Shown: positions 1 through 10,000 of the stretch, in pieces | Layout of the letters: each line of letters begins with the position of its first letter | How positions within the stretch are numbered: the stretch's first letter is position 1 | NCBI GenBank assembly: GCA_039698035.1 | Contig: JBDKSW010000012.1 | Location: 1 to 64,000 of the forward strand | Origin: JAJFUI01 sp039698035 | Lineage (GTDB): Bacteria; Planctomycetota; Planctomycetia; Pirellulales; Thermoguttaceae | Reading direction: 5' to 3' | DNA: 64,000 nucleotides | Notes under the pieces: generated by a model | Told to the model about the DNA's origin: nothing | The model's database searches: none | What the model saw: the letters and a program-made list of their open reading frames with translations, nothing else | Program-made: the position numbers and the translations under genes

Positions 1-129
1 TTCAACAACTTCGTCGGCAAGGTGACCGCGCCGATCGAACGCGTGTTGGGCATCACCTCGCTGGGCCTCTCGGTCACACGCTCCAGCCAGACCCTCGGCC
101 GAAGTTACAACAAAAACCGGAGCGATTAG
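1..129 (+). CDS. C-terminal end of an unidentified protein (partial)
   Basis: The first reading frame is open from base 1 to a TAG stop at 127-129, giving the last 42 residues of a protein whose start lies outside the window. The tail reads FNNFVGKVTAPIERVLG and continues to a basic, Ser/Asn-rich end (SYNKNRSD). There is too little to assign a family. A moderately hydrophobic stretch (VLGITSLGLSV) could be the end of a membrane or secreted domain, but that is a guess. A gap of 217 bases without a convincing gene follows. Confidence 0.55.
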   Translation, partial: FNNFVGKVTAPIERVLGITSLGLSVTRSSQTLGRSYNKNRSD

Positions 130-346
130 CCCTGACTTAGCCTTGGCCACGGCGTGCAGACACCTCCGATCCGAGCCGTCTGCGAGCCGTGGCGAACCGG
201 TCCTTCGGCTGGCGTCGATGCGACCACTAGCTGGGTGGCGACATTGCCACGGGACCAGCTCCGCGGTAAACTTCCAGTGGAGCCTGTTGCGTGGACGTTT
301 GGTCGAGCGATGCGAAGTGCGATCGCTCAGAAAGGTGTGATGAGCC

Positions 347-1324
347 ATGCACGCGGCAATTGGAATCGGGGTTTTATTGCTGGGAAGTTGGAACATGGGC
401 GTCCCGGTACGTGACCCGGACGCCGAGCCCGCGGCCCCCCTGCAACCGACGGCCACACGGTGGGCTTCGCCGCGTGGCACACCGGACGTTGAAGCTGGCA
501 AATATGCCAATCCGCAGCGGCCGCCGCGTCGAATGACGCGTCAAGAGATCCAGCAGGAGCAGACGCGACAGCGGGCTGCGGCCAGCGCGAACAACGGTCT
601 GCTTCTGCCTGGAGCGGTCAGGACGATGCCGATTGCGCCGACCGAGGACGTGCTGTATGGCACGCCCGGAATCCCAGAGATGCCGCCGGCGCCGACGCCA
701 GGCAGCGCGGCTCCATCGATGAGCGATCAGCAGACGGCGGCCGCAACGAACTCTCGGATGCCGTATGCGCCGACGTACCGGCCTCCGGCGCCGGGCTTGT
801 CGCGTCAGTCGAGCTACTCGCTTTACACCGCGATCGAACAGCAACGCCAAGCGGGTGCGGATGCCGCCTTCCGCAACTATGCGCCAGCAGCGGGCCCCGA
901 GAAAGTCTTCGCCGGCACGCAGGTCGTCTCGTCCGGGGTCAGTCCCTACTTGCAACTGTTCCGCAATGACACGTCGAACGGGACGATCGACAACTACAGC
1001 ACGCTGGTGCGTCCGCAGCTTCAACAGCAGCGGTTGAACCAGCAGTTCGGCAACGATATGTTCGGACTGCAGCGCGACAATCGGTTGCAGCAAGCCTCGC
1101 TGCAGCGGGTGCAGACGAACGTGCGGTCGCTGCAAGGCGTCGGCACGCCGCAGTACTACAGCACCGGCGTCGGCGCCCTGCCATACGGCAGCCCGATGGA
1201 CAACAACTCGAACTACGGCGCGACGGGCTATGGCTATGGTTACGGCGCCGCGGGCTCTAGCTATGGCGCGCCGGTTTACGGTTCCGGTGCGGCGAGCTAC
1301 GGGTATCCGGGGCAGGGGCGCTAA
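347..1324 (+). CDS. Secreted Gln/Gly/Tyr-rich hypothetical protein
   Basis: A 325-residue protein of unknown function. The N-terminus (MHAAIGIGVLLLGSWNMG) is a short hydrophobic segment that could be a signal peptide. The middle is rich in Pro, Ala, Gln and Arg and looks disordered. A Gln-rich stretch around residues 215-265 (QLQQQRLNQQFG, then LQRDNRLQQASLQRVQ) could form a coiled coil. The last 50 residues are a low-complexity Gly/Tyr/Ser tail with GYGYGYG and SSYGAPVYGSG patterns, as in many extracellular structural proteins. AGAAAGGTG lies about 12 bases before the ATG and can serve as ribosome binding site. It converges on the response-regulator gene. I do not recognise the family; export is inferred. 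Confidence 0.65.
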   Translation: MHAAIGIGVLLLGSWNMGVPVRDPDAEPAAPLQPTATRWASPRGTPDVEAGKYANPQRPPRRMTRQEIQQEQTRQRAAASANNGLLLPGAVRTMPIAPTEDVLYGTPGIPEMPPAPTPGSAAPSMSDQQTAAATNSRMPYAPTYRPPAPGLSRQSSYSLYTAIEQQRQAGADAAFRNYAPAAGPEKVFAGTQVVSSGVSPYLQLFRNDTSNGTIDNYSTLVRPQLQQQRLNQQFGNDMFGLQRDNRLQQASLQRVQTNVRSLQGVGTPQYYSTGVGALPYGSPMDNNSNYGATGYGYGYGAAGSSYGAPVYGSGAASYGYPGQGR

Positions 1325-1371
1325 CGTGCGTCCGTCGGACCGAAGGATGCCCGGCCCTTTCTCTGAATCGC

Positions 1372-1812
1372 CTAAGGGAAGATCACGTCCGATAGCATGT
1401 ACTTTCGGAGCGATTTCACGACGGCGCTGAACTGAGCCAGGTCCACGGGCTTGGTCAGAAAGCTGTCGAAGTGGAGGTTTTGCGACTGAAGCAGGGCCTC
1501 GTGTCCGCGAGAGCTCGTCAGCACGATAACCGGGACCGTGGTCAATTGGACGTTCGCCCGGACCGCGGCAAGGACTTCGCGGCCGTCTTTTTTCGGGAGG
1601 TTCATGTCGAGCAAGATCAGGTCGGGGCGCGGCGCGCGGCGATATTGCTGCTGGTGCAGCAAGAAGGCCATGGCTTCGTCGCCGTCGCAAACCAGGCTGA
1701 TCCGGCAGGGGACGTCCCCCTGGCGCAACGCCTCGATCGTCATGCCAGCGTCCTCGAGGTCGTCCTCGACCAAGAGGATTTCCATGGGACGGCCCACGGC
1801 GTCTCGCTTCAT
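1372..1812 (-). CDS. Single-domain response regulator (CheY/Rcp1-like)
   Basis: A 146-residue receiver domain with no output domain. It has the acidic pocket (LLVEDD), the phospho-acceptor Asp in LILLDMNLP, the conserved Thr/Ser in VLTSS and the Lys in LTKPV. The IEALRQGD and LLHQQQY segments resemble Rcp1-type regulators, which pair with phytochrome or hybrid kinases, but the partner here is unknown. The chosen ATG (1812) overlaps the stop of the upstream beta-helix gene in an ATGA arrangement, so the two are probably translationally coupled. A second ATG at 1785 (MEILLVEDD) is a possible alternative start. It would pass phosphate or bind a partner in the cytoplasm. Confidence 0.88.
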   Translation of the reverse strand: MKRDAVGRPMEILLVEDDLEDAGMTIEALRQGDVPCRISLVCDGDEAMAFLLHQQQYRRAPRPDLILLDMNLPKKDGREVLAAVRANVQLTTVPVIVLTSSRGHEALLQSQNLHFDSFLTKPVDLAQFSAVVKSLRKYMLSDVIFP

Positions 1813-2759
1813 GACTTCCGCCCCCCCTTGGCCGTGGCGGGGCGAAATTCGTCCAGCCCGCCTTCGACCCGCTTGCCATCGATCAAGACGCGACCGCCCT
1901 GATCGACCCAGCCTGGGGCCGTGTTGCTCAGCAGGAAGGTGTCGAGGACCTGCGTCTCGGAATGGCCGAACGTCAGGAGTTGGGCCATGCCGTTGTCGCC
2001 AAGGAGCGACGCGCGGACGGTGGCCGCCGAGGCGCCGCCGACGGTCACGCCGCTGCGCCCGTTGCCGCGGCAGGTGACGTTGACCAGCGAGACATCGCGT
2101 GCGCTGTTGAACAGGCTGATGCCGTCGAGTTGGAAGCCCTGCACCGTGAGATCGCTGATGAGCAGGTGCTCGACGTGGAACAGGGTGATGCCTGTTTCCT
2201 CGCGGCAGCAACTGAGGTTGTAATTATCCGGCAATTTGGTGGGCTCGACACGGAAGTAAATCCAACCGTCGAGCAGGCACCACTGACGCGGCTGAAGCGT
2301 CGGAAGGCGGTGCGACGAGCCCGAGGCAATGACTCGCGACACGGGCAGCCCGTCGATGAAGAGCTGCTGGTGGGCCATGCCGCGTGGCTGAAAGCGAAAC
2401 AGGCCGTCCTGATAGGGTTTCCATGCGCGCGGTGGAATCGGCGCGGAGCCGTCGAGGATTGCCCCGTTGCCGCGGATGGCAAACGGCTGATCTGGAGTCC
2501 CGCTGCAACGACTGCCGACGAGGCTGAAACTCTCGCGGTAGGGGACGCCCGTCTTCAGCAGGACGACGACGTCACCATATTGGGCCAACCGCAGGGCCTT
2601 GGCGATCGTGCGGACGGGCCCGTTCTGGTCGGGCGTGTTGGTTGCCTGACGGCCGGTCGCCCGATCGTCGCCGGAACGATTATCGACGAAGATGTCACGG
2701 CCCGAAGCCGCGACGGACCAGAGCATCAGGGCGAGACAAAGTCCGAATCGAGTCCGCAT
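1809..2759 (-). CDS. Secreted right-handed parallel beta-helix protein
   Basis: A 316-residue protein with a clear signal peptide (MRTRFGLCLALMLWSVAASG). The mature start reads DIFVDNRSGDD and is followed by VRTIAKALRLAQYGDVVVLL, the usual opening of pectate-lyase-like or DUF1565 beta-helix proteins in planctomycetes. Later turns are visible as short repeated beta motifs (LISDLTVQGFQLDGISLFNSA, then VTCRGNGRSGVTV, then VRASLLGDNGMAQLL). Catalytic residues cannot be assigned, so it may bind or cleave a polysaccharide. GGAG sits about 7 bases before the ATG. It is the first gene of a two-gene operon with the receiver-domain protein. Confidence 0.78.
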   Translation of the reverse strand: MRTRFGLCLALMLWSVAASGRDIFVDNRSGDDRATGRQATNTPDQNGPVRTIAKALRLAQYGDVVVLLKTGVPYRESFSLVGSRCSGTPDQPFAIRGNGAILDGSAPIPPRAWKPYQDGLFRFQPRGMAHQQLFIDGLPVSRVIASGSSHRLPTLQPRQWCLLDGWIYFRVEPTKLPDNYNLSCCREETGITLFHVEHLLISDLTVQGFQLDGISLFNSARDVSLVNVTCRGNGRSGVTVGGASAATVRASLLGDNGMAQLLTFGHSETQVLDTFLLSNTAPGWVDQGGRVLIDGKRVEGGLDEFRPATAKGGRKS

Positions 2760-2998
2760 GGATTCGCTCCGCGGGTTTTTTCGGCCAATTCCAATTCAAA
2801 CGTGCGCGGGGCCGCAAAATCGGATCGCTGTTTGGAACTGGAACCCGTATCAGTGCATCCATCAATTGTAGCACATTCGGCCTGGTCGCGCCGCGCGGGG
2901 GGGCCGATGCGGGCAAGCGTGCCGAACGCGCAGTCATTTTGCGCACGGCGAAGGATGGCCGCGATTCGGGGATGGCCTTGGCGTGCCCAACGGCGCGA

Positions 2999-3029
2999 AT
3001 GCCGCGGCGGGACGAGCCAACCGCGGCAT
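2999..3029 (-). terminator. Hairpin downstream of the phosphofructokinase gene
   Basis: ATGCCGCGG (2999-3007) and CCGCGGCAT (3021-3029) form a perfect 9-bp stem with a 13-base loop, 27 bases beyond the stop codon of the pfp gene. There is no clear T run on the minus strand, so intrinsic termination is uncertain. It may instead protect the 3' end of the transcript. The remainder of 2760-3056 shows no gene; a TACAAT box near 2872 could be a -10 element for the beta-helix gene but has no matching -35. Confidence 0.45.
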
Positions 3030-3056
3030 CCGACGGTTTGCGACTGCGTCGGGCAG

Positions 3057-4376
3057 CTAGTCGTGGATGTACGTTTCCAGGAAGCGGGCCAAGCGGTGGA
3101 AATCGCTGTCCGGCTCGATGTGGCGGACGACGGTCACCAACGTCGCCGGGTCGATCAGCTTGCTGAACGGAACGTAGTTGAGCTGGAGTTGGCCGCAGAC
3201 GGAGACCATGACGCCGTCGAGCCGCTTTTCGACCAGGGCCCGATAGGCGCCGACGCCCAACTGGCTTCCCAGCATGACGTCGAAGGCTTGGGGCCGGGCG
3301 CACCGGCACTCGTAGCCGAGTTGCAGACCGGTGACTTTGCGTTTCCGCCCGGTTTGCTCACTGTACTCCTTGCTAATCAGCTCGGCGAAGAGTTTGCCGA
3401 GGCTGAGCTTCGAGACGGCGATGTGGCCGTGGTCGTCGCGTGGCACGCCCTCGATGTGGCTGTGGGGCAGCAGCTCGGCCAGGCCCTCGGCGATCACAAC
3501 GACACCGAACTCTTTGCCCTCGGCCTCCTCACGGACGCGCATGGTGGCCACCGCGCGTTTGACGACTTCGGGCAGATTCATGACGCGGCGAACGGTCGTC
3601 TTGCCGGTCTCGGGATCGGTGGACTCTTCGGTCGTCTCGTACTTGCCGGTGATGTCCTCGACGCTGATGACGAGGCTAGCCTCGCCGGCAATCGCGGCGC
3701 CGTAGGCGAGCCAGCCGGCGCTGCGACCCATCGTCTCGGCGACGTAGTAGCAGCGGGTCGATTCGGCGTCGGCCAAGAGATTGCGGATTTCGCCGGCCAA
3801 GACCTCGACGGCGGTGAAGTACCCGAAGGTGAAGTCGATGCCGCTGTAATCGTTGTCGATGGTCTTCGGCAGGTGGACGAGCGGGATGCGTTTGCTGCCC
3901 GGGGGCAACTGCTCTTGGTACATCTTCAGTTTGTTGGCCGTCTTGAGCGTATCGTCGCCGCCGATGGAGATCAGGGCGTCGATGCCCAAGGACCGCAAGC
4001 CCTCGTAGACCGTCTTGAGTGGGGCCGTGCGAGTCGGGTCCTTGAGGTGGTCCGGCTTGGAGACGAGCTTGCCGGGGTTGGCGCGCGACGTACCGATGAT
4101 AATGCCGGGGCTGTTTCGGGTGCGGCGGAGCACGTGATGAACGACGCGAATGTAGTCGCGTCCTTCGAGCAGCGGTTTTTCCTGGCTGTATTCGAGCAAA
4201 TGGGCGTAGCCGTGCAGCAGGCCGTAGACTTCGATGTTATTGCGCAGGAACGAGACGGCGGCGGTCGAGATCACGGCGTTGGCGGCCGGGGCCGGTCCGC
4301 CGGCGAAAAGGATGCCAACGCGTTGGATGTTCGACGGCAGCAGGGGCGGCCTGGACAGGGTGCTCGTATTCATCAT
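3057..4376 (-). CDS. pfp: Pyrophosphate-dependent 6-phosphofructokinase
   Basis: A 439-residue phosphofructokinase that interconverts fructose 6-phosphate and fructose 1,6-bisphosphate in the cytoplasm. The nucleotide/PPi loop reads GILFAGGPAPAAN. The donor-specificity motif is GGDDT, where ATP-type enzymes have GGDGS, and the catalytic motif is PKTIDND, where ATP enzymes have PGTIDND. By family knowledge this Asp and Lys select pyrophosphate. Further conserved parts are VYGLLHGY, ETMGRSAGWLA and the substrate motif RCARPQAFD. The start is unsure: a TTG at 4385 extends the frame by three codons, and two adjacent ATGs lie at 4376 and 4373. It follows the EF-G-like gene after a 119-base gap containing a strong hairpin. 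With PPDK (48-51 kb) it implies a PPi-linked glycolysis. Confidence 0.93.
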   Translation of the reverse strand: MMNTSTLSRPPLLPSNIQRVGILFAGGPAPAANAVISTAAVSFLRNNIEVYGLLHGYAHLLEYSQEKPLLEGRDYIRVVHHVLRRTRNSPGIIIGTSRANPGKLVSKPDHLKDPTRTAPLKTVYEGLRSLGIDALISIGGDDTLKTANKLKMYQEQLPPGSKRIPLVHLPKTIDNDYSGIDFTFGYFTAVEVLAGEIRNLLADAESTRCYYVAETMGRSAGWLAYGAAIAGEASLVISVEDITGKYETTEESTDPETGKTTVRRVMNLPEVVKRAVATMRVREEAEGKEFGVVVIAEGLAELLPHSHIEGVPRDDHGHIAVSKLSLGKLFAELISKEYSEQTGRKRKVTGLQLGYECRCARPQAFDVMLGSQLGVGAYRALVEKRLDGVMVSVCGQLQLNYVPFSKLIDPATLVTVVRHIEPDSDFHRLARFLETYIHD

Positions 4377-4433
4377 GCTCCGCAAGTGTCTCCGGTAAGT
4401 ATGGTTTTTCGTGGGTGCAGTCGATCAGATCGC

Positions 4434-4460
4434 GCGGCAGACCAACTTGCGGTCTGCCGC
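4434..4460 (-). terminator. Perfect 10-bp hairpin between EF-G-like and pfp genes
   Basis: GCGGCAGACC (4434-4443) pairs exactly with GGTCTGCCGC (4451-4460) across a 7-base loop. It lies 36 bases after the stop of the EF-G-like gene and about 60 bases before the pfp start, all on the minus strand. No T run follows, so it could be a weak terminator, an attenuator for pfp or an mRNA-processing site. Confidence 0.5.
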
Positions 4461-4495
4461 TGAGGACGACGTCGAGAAGGTGTCTCTGGTCCGCG

Positions 4496-6595
4496 CTACT
4501 CCTCTTCCTCTTCCTTCATCTGGGCCTTGGAGATGATCTCCTGGGTCACGTTGCCCGGGACGATGTCGTAGTGGCTGAACTCGATCGAGTAGCTGCCACG
4601 ACCGCCGGTGATGCTGGAGAGGCTGCGGGCGTAGGTGGTCACTTCGGCCAACGGGACTTCGGCGATGACCGTTTGCAGATCGCCACCGGCCGAGTCCATG
4701 CTGAGCACGCGGCCGCGACGGCCCGACATGTCGCTGTTGATGTCGCCGACGTTGGCGGTTGGGACGGTGACCTCGATGCGAACGATCGGCTCCAACAGGG
4801 CCGGCTTGGCGGTCTGAAAGACGTTTCGGAAGGCCATCGACGCGGCCGTCTTGAACGCCTGTTCCGAGCTGTCGACCGGGTGGTGTTTGCCGAAATGGAC
4901 TTCGATGCAGAGGTTCTGGACTTTGTAGCCGGCGATGACGCCCCGTTCGAGCCGCTCGCGGAAGCCCTTTTCGATGGCCGGCATGAAGTTGCCGGGGATG
5001 GTGCCGCCGACGACGGAATCGACCCAGAGGAAATTGTTGACCTCGTCGTAGTGGGTTTCTTTGAGCGAGGGGAAGCGGGACTTGTTGGCCCACTCCTCGA
5101 CGTTGACGTTCATCGGCAGCGGGAACATGCGGATGTGAACTTCGCCGAACTGGCCGCGTCCGCCCGTCTGCTTCTTGTGCCGATACATGCCTTCGGCGTT
5201 GGCCTGGATCGTCTCGCGGTAGGGAATCTTGGGCTCGCGAGTCTCGACCTCGACCTTGTCGCGGCGTTTGAGCCGTTCGCGAATGATCTGCAGGTGCAAC
5301 TCGCTCATGCCGGTGATGACCATTTCCTTGGTCTGCGGATCGAGGTCGCGGCGGAAGGTGGAGTCCTCTTCGCAGATTTTGTGCAGGGAGCCGGACAGCT
5401 TGGTCTCATCGCCACGGCTTTTGGGGGTCGCAGCCAGTCCGACCATCGGCGTGGGGAACGGAATGGGCGGCAGCGTGAGTTCGCCCAAGCAAATGCCGGT
5501 GTGCAGTTCTTCGACCTTCGCGACGGCGACGATGCCGCCTGGTCCGACTTCATCGACAGGCGAGGTTTCGTTCGCCTGGACGCCGAGCAGGGCGCCAACC
5601 TTCACGCCTTTTCGGTTGCCGACGACGGCGACGGTCGCGTCCTTCTTCAGCGTGCCGGAGAAAACGCGGATGAAGTTCAGCTTTTGGACGAACGGGTCGA
5701 TGCGGGTTTTGAAGACCTGGGCGACCAACGGCCCCGCGGGGTCCGCCTTGACCTCGACCTCTTCCCCGGCCGCGTTCTTGGCCTTGCGGACGACTGCGCT
5801 GGGCGGCAACGCACACAGGGCCAGCGCATCGAGCAACTCAGGCACTCCGACGGTCGTCTTGCCCGAAACGCAAACGATGGGCACCAGCGAGCCCTGCGCC
5901 ACGGCCTTGTCGATAAGCTGAGCGATTTCTTCGTCGGTGGGCGGAGTCCCCTCGAAATAGCGCTCGGTCACGGCCTCATCGACTTCGATGATCGACTCGA
6001 GCAGCGACTCGCTCACCTCGGCCGGGTCGACCAGGGCGCCGGTCGTGTCGGCGGGTGGCTTCAACGTGCTGGCCACGCCGCGGAACTCGGCTCCCTGGCC
6101 CAGCGGGACGTTGAACAGGACGCAGCCCTTGCCGAACAATTCTTGGATGCTCTCGACGAGGGCGAGAAAGTCGATGTTGTCCAAGTCCATTCGATTGATG
6201 ACGATGATCCTTCCCAGTCCGGCCTTCTTGGCTTCGTTGAAGACGCGGCGGGTGTTCACACCGATGCCCGACTGGGCGTTGATGACGATGGCGGCCGTAT
6301 CGGCACCCCGCATGGCGCCGATCGCCTGTCCGATGAAGTCGGGATAGCCGGGCGTGTCGAGCAGATTGAATCGATAACCGGCGTGATCGCAATGGACCAG
6401 GGTCGTTTCGATCGTGTATTTGTGGTGCTTTTCTTCCTCGTCGAAGTCGCAGATACTGGTGCCGTCGTCCACGCTGGCGTTGCGGGCAACCGCGCCGGTA
6501 GTGGTCAGGATTTTGTCGATCAGCGTCGTTTTGCCAGCCGACCCATGACCACAGAAGACGATGTTGCGAATTTTCTCGACAGGTTGAATGGGCAT
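4496..6595 (-). CDS. EF-G-like translational GTPase (FusA2-type paralogue)
   Basis: A 699-residue protein with the five-domain EF-G layout. G1 is GHGSAGKTTL (residues 16-25), G3 is DTPGYPDF, and G4 is NRMD in place of NKxD. The usual RGITI switch is replaced by KYTIET. Domains III-V follow, with MSELHLQIIRERL and SDMSGRRGRVLSMD as recognisable parts, and the protein ends in a short acidic tail (KEEEEE). The GHxxAGKTT loop and altered switch I place it with EF-G2/FusA2-like paralogues rather than canonical EF-G. Their role in translation is not settled. The chosen ATG at 6595 has AAGGGA upstream; the frame extends further but that part is not protein-like. Confidence 0.9.
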   Translation of the reverse strand: MPIQPVEKIRNIVFCGHGSAGKTTLIDKILTTTGAVARNASVDDGTSICDFDEEEKHHKYTIETTLVHCDHAGYRFNLLDTPGYPDFIGQAIGAMRGADTAAIVINAQSGIGVNTRRVFNEAKKAGLGRIIVINRMDLDNIDFLALVESIQELFGKGCVLFNVPLGQGAEFRGVASTLKPPADTTGALVDPAEVSESLLESIIEVDEAVTERYFEGTPPTDEEIAQLIDKAVAQGSLVPIVCVSGKTTVGVPELLDALALCALPPSAVVRKAKNAAGEEVEVKADPAGPLVAQVFKTRIDPFVQKLNFIRVFSGTLKKDATVAVVGNRKGVKVGALLGVQANETSPVDEVGPGGIVAVAKVEELHTGICLGELTLPPIPFPTPMVGLAATPKSRGDETKLSGSLHKICEEDSTFRRDLDPQTKEMVITGMSELHLQIIRERLKRRDKVEVETREPKIPYRETIQANAEGMYRHKKQTGGRGQFGEVHIRMFPLPMNVNVEEWANKSRFPSLKETHYDEVNNFLWVDSVVGGTIPGNFMPAIEKGFRERLERGVIAGYKVQNLCIEVHFGKHHPVDSSEQAFKTAASMAFRNVFQTAKPALLEPIVRIEVTVPTANVGDINSDMSGRRGRVLSMDSAGGDLQTVIAEVPLAEVTTYARSLSSITGGRGSYSIEFSHYDIVPGNVTQEIISKAQMKEEEEE

Positions 6596-7052
6596 GAAGC
6601 GTTCCCTTAGTGGTTGAGACCTTCCGGGTTGGGGCCGCACTCCCACGTTCGCCAAGGGACGTCTTGCGACCCTGAGCCACACCCACGACCGAGCGAGGGC
6701 GTGGCAAGTATTGCCCCCGCCAGTCGCCCGGCGCTGGGCAAAACACGCAATATCGCACACAATGGGCCAAGCTGCAAGGCGGGCCATCGGCGTCGGAAAG
6801 GCCGAACGTCGTTGCAGGGCGTGCCTTGGGGCGGGCCGGGGGGGGCGACCCGGGGGCCGATCGGACGACGAGCGACTCGGCGTTGGGGCTGGCATCCCAA
6901 GTCTCTGCGTTGCAACCGGTTAGCGGCGTTGATGCGGAAATTTCGCTTGTTCGCCGAGAAATCTGCTGGGACGCCCTCTGCACCGGCTCGGTAATGTAGC
7001 CTTTTCGAGATGAGCTCGCTTGTTCGTCCAAGGGCAAGAGTAGGCGTGGACC
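6596..7052. other. Divergent intergenic region without a gene
   Basis: This 457-base stretch separates the minus-strand EF-G-like gene from the plus-strand histidine kinase gene. Apart from the ribosome binding site of the EF-G-like gene at its left edge I find no convincing small ORF, RNA gene or promoter with both boxes. Promoters for both flanking genes must lie here. Confidence 0.5.
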
Positions 7053-10000
7053 ATGAGCAACGCGAAAAAGCGACCGTCTCGCAGCAGCAAAAAACGGTCT
7101 TCCAGCGGTCATCCACCTGAACTGCTGGCACTGGACCTGGGCGATTTCTTGCTTGACGAGCAAGGACGGGTGCTCGACACCGACCGGGGCGGCACGGAGT
7201 TGCTCGGCCAAAGTCGCGAGCTTTTGCTCGGGCAGCAATTTTCGCGATTCATCGCCAGTAAGAGCCGCCGGCAGTTTGCCCGATTCCGCCAGAAGGTTTT
7301 GGGCGGAGGAGACGAACAGTTCGCCGTTTTCACATTTCTCAAGGCGGGGCAACCGGTCCAGGTTGTCCTCAAGGGACGCCTTGCGAGCGATGGCCCGCAA
7401 GGGGCGAAGTCCTGGCATGCCACGGCGACTCCGATTCAATCGCTGAATCGCACGACGGAGTCGCTTTGGGCAATGGCACAGCAATACTGTGTCCTGCTGG
7501 ACGGAGCCGACGTAGGCATCACGCTGGTGGACTCGTCGTACAACATCGTGACGGCGAACCGAAAACAGGCGGAACTCGTTGGCAAGACACCCCAGGAACT
7601 GATCGGCAGGAAGTGCTATCGCGAGTATGAAGGCCGCGACGGAATCTGTCCTCACTGTCCCGGCAAACAAGCGATGGCGACGGGCCTTTCGACCGAGGCC
7701 GAGGCAAACGGGCAGAGACACGACGGCTCCGCGATCATTAGGCGACTGAAGGTGTCGCCCATCTTCGATGCCAGCGGTCACGCGACGGGTTTTGTCGAGA
7801 TTGTCGAGGATATCACGGATCGCAAGCGGGCCGAAGACGCGCTTCGGGAGAGCCAACAGCGATTCGCAACCATTTTCGAGTCGAGTCCCGTGGCCGTCGG
7901 CATCAGCCGCCATCCGAACGGTGCGCTGGTTGCGATCAACGATGCGTTTTGCCGCCTGTTTGGCTATTCGCGCGATGAGGCGCTCGGGCGCAGTCCCATG
8001 GAACTGGGGATATGGCTCAACATCGCGGACCGAGCCCGGTTAGTGGAGTTGTTGGCCAAACAGGGGCGTGTGGAGCAGTTTGAAACGCAGTTTCGACGAA
8101 AGTCGGGCGCGATTGGCGACATTCAACTCTCGGCCGGTCTCATCAAGTTGAAAGGCCAGGAGCACCTGTTGACGATTTTGGTGGACAACACGGCTCGAAA
8201 GCGGGCCGAGTTGGCGGCGTTCGACAGCCAAGCAAAGCTGAAAGCGGCGATGAACAGCATGACGGACGCGGTGTTCATCTCCGACGCCGACGGCCAGTTT
8301 GTCGAGTTCAACGACGCTTTTGCGACCTTCCACAAGTTCAAGGACAAGAACACGTGCCTCAAGAAGCTCGATGAATATCCAAGTGTGATGGATATGCTGA
8401 CGGCCGACGGGAAATCGATTCCACTGGAAGAGTCGCCGGTCCCCAGGGCATTGCGGGGCGAGACGGCCGCCAACGCGGAATACACCATGCGGCGCAAGGA
8501 CACGGGCGAGACGTGGGTTGGCAGCTTTAGCCTTGCACCGATTCGCGACGACCAGGGAACGATCGTCGGCTCGATCATTGCGGCTCGCGACATCACCGAT
8601 CGCAAGCGGGCCGATCGCGCGTTGCAGCAGTCCGAAGAGCGTCAAACCATTCTGAACCAGATTGCCAACGTTTTCCTGACCACGCCCGACAAGGAGATGT
8701 TCGCCTCGGTTCTCAAGATCATTCTTCGGGCGACCCAGAGCACGTTTGGCGTTTTCGGGTACCTCGACGACGACGGCAACTTTGTTGTCCCGAGCCTGAC
8801 GAGCGACATCTGGAGCGAATGCAAGGTGGAAGGCAAGTCGATGGTCTTTTCACAGGAGGCGTTGCGTGACAGCCTCTGGAGCCGCGTGATCCGGAGCAAA
8901 GAGTCTCTCTGCTCGGAGGGTCCGTTTCGGACGCCGCCTGGCCACGTTCCCATCGACAATTGCCTGGCGACGCCGATCATCTTCAGGGGATGCACGATTG
9001 GACTGCTTTGCGTCGCCAATAAGAAGGGCGGCTACACCAAGGAAGACCAGGAACTGCAGCAACTTATTGCGAACTTCATTTCGGCAATTCTCAACGCCCG
9101 ATTGCAGCGTGACAAGCAGGAACAGAATCGCGAACGGGCGGACATGCGCATCAAGCATCTCAACGAAATACTGCTTGCGATTCGAGACATTGGGGCGTTG
9201 ATCGTGCGAGAGCGCGATCCGAAGCAACTGCTGGCCGAGGCCTGCGAGACCCTCCAGAGAACACGCGGGTATCGCCTGGTGTGGATTGGCGGAATCACGG
9301 ATGGCTCAAAACGTGTGACGCCTTTGGCCCGCGCCGGATCGGCGGCCGATTATCTCGACACGGTCACGATCACGTGGGATGACAGCGACTTGGGGCACGG
9401 GCCGGTTGGAACGGCGCTGCGTGAGCGGCGAACGTTTGTGTGCCAGGACACGGGCGCCGATCCCACGTTCATGCCCTGGCGAGCGGCCGCCCTGTCGCGA
9501 GGCTACCGTTCGCTGGCGGCGACGCCGATGCTCCACGCCGATCGGTTGTTCGGCGCACTGGCGGTTTACGCGGACCGTCCGAACGCCTTCGACGGCGAGG
9601 AACTCCGTCTGCTCAGCGAGCTGGCGGCCGACTTGGCCTTTGCCCTTCAGTCGATCGAGGAGGAGCAGGAAAGGAGGCGTGTCGAGAGCGACCTGATGCG
9701 AGCCAAATTCGTCGCCGAAGCGGCCAACCGCGCCAAGAGCGAGTTTCTGGCGAACATGAGCCACGAAATCCGCACTCCGATGACGGCCATTCTTGGTTTT
9801 GCGGACCTCCTTGGCGCGTCGGCTCTCTCAGCAAGCGAGCAGGCGGAATGCATCGAGGCAATCCGCGGCAATGGCGAGTCGCTTCTCGGACTGATCGGCG
9901 ATATTCTCGACCTTTCCAAGATCGAGGCGGAGAAATTGACGCTTGAAAAGGAGAGCTGCTCGCTGCGCGGCCTGGTCGAGGAGGTCGTCTCGACGATTCG

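Noticed and set aside
374..1879. 501-codon open frame on the minus strand over the first secreted protein and the regulator
   Set aside because: Arg/Pro-rich chance frame opposite real genes; no start signal and no recognisable domain.
1962..4463. 833-codon open frame on the plus strand
   Set aside because: It runs antisense to the beta-helix and phosphofructokinase genes, whose motifs are clear; the composition is that of a GC-rich shadow.
4415..6610. 731-codon plus-strand frame
   Set aside because: Mirror of the EF-G-like gene, which carries all G motifs; the frame is rich in Asp/Val/Gly repeats typical of antisense translation.
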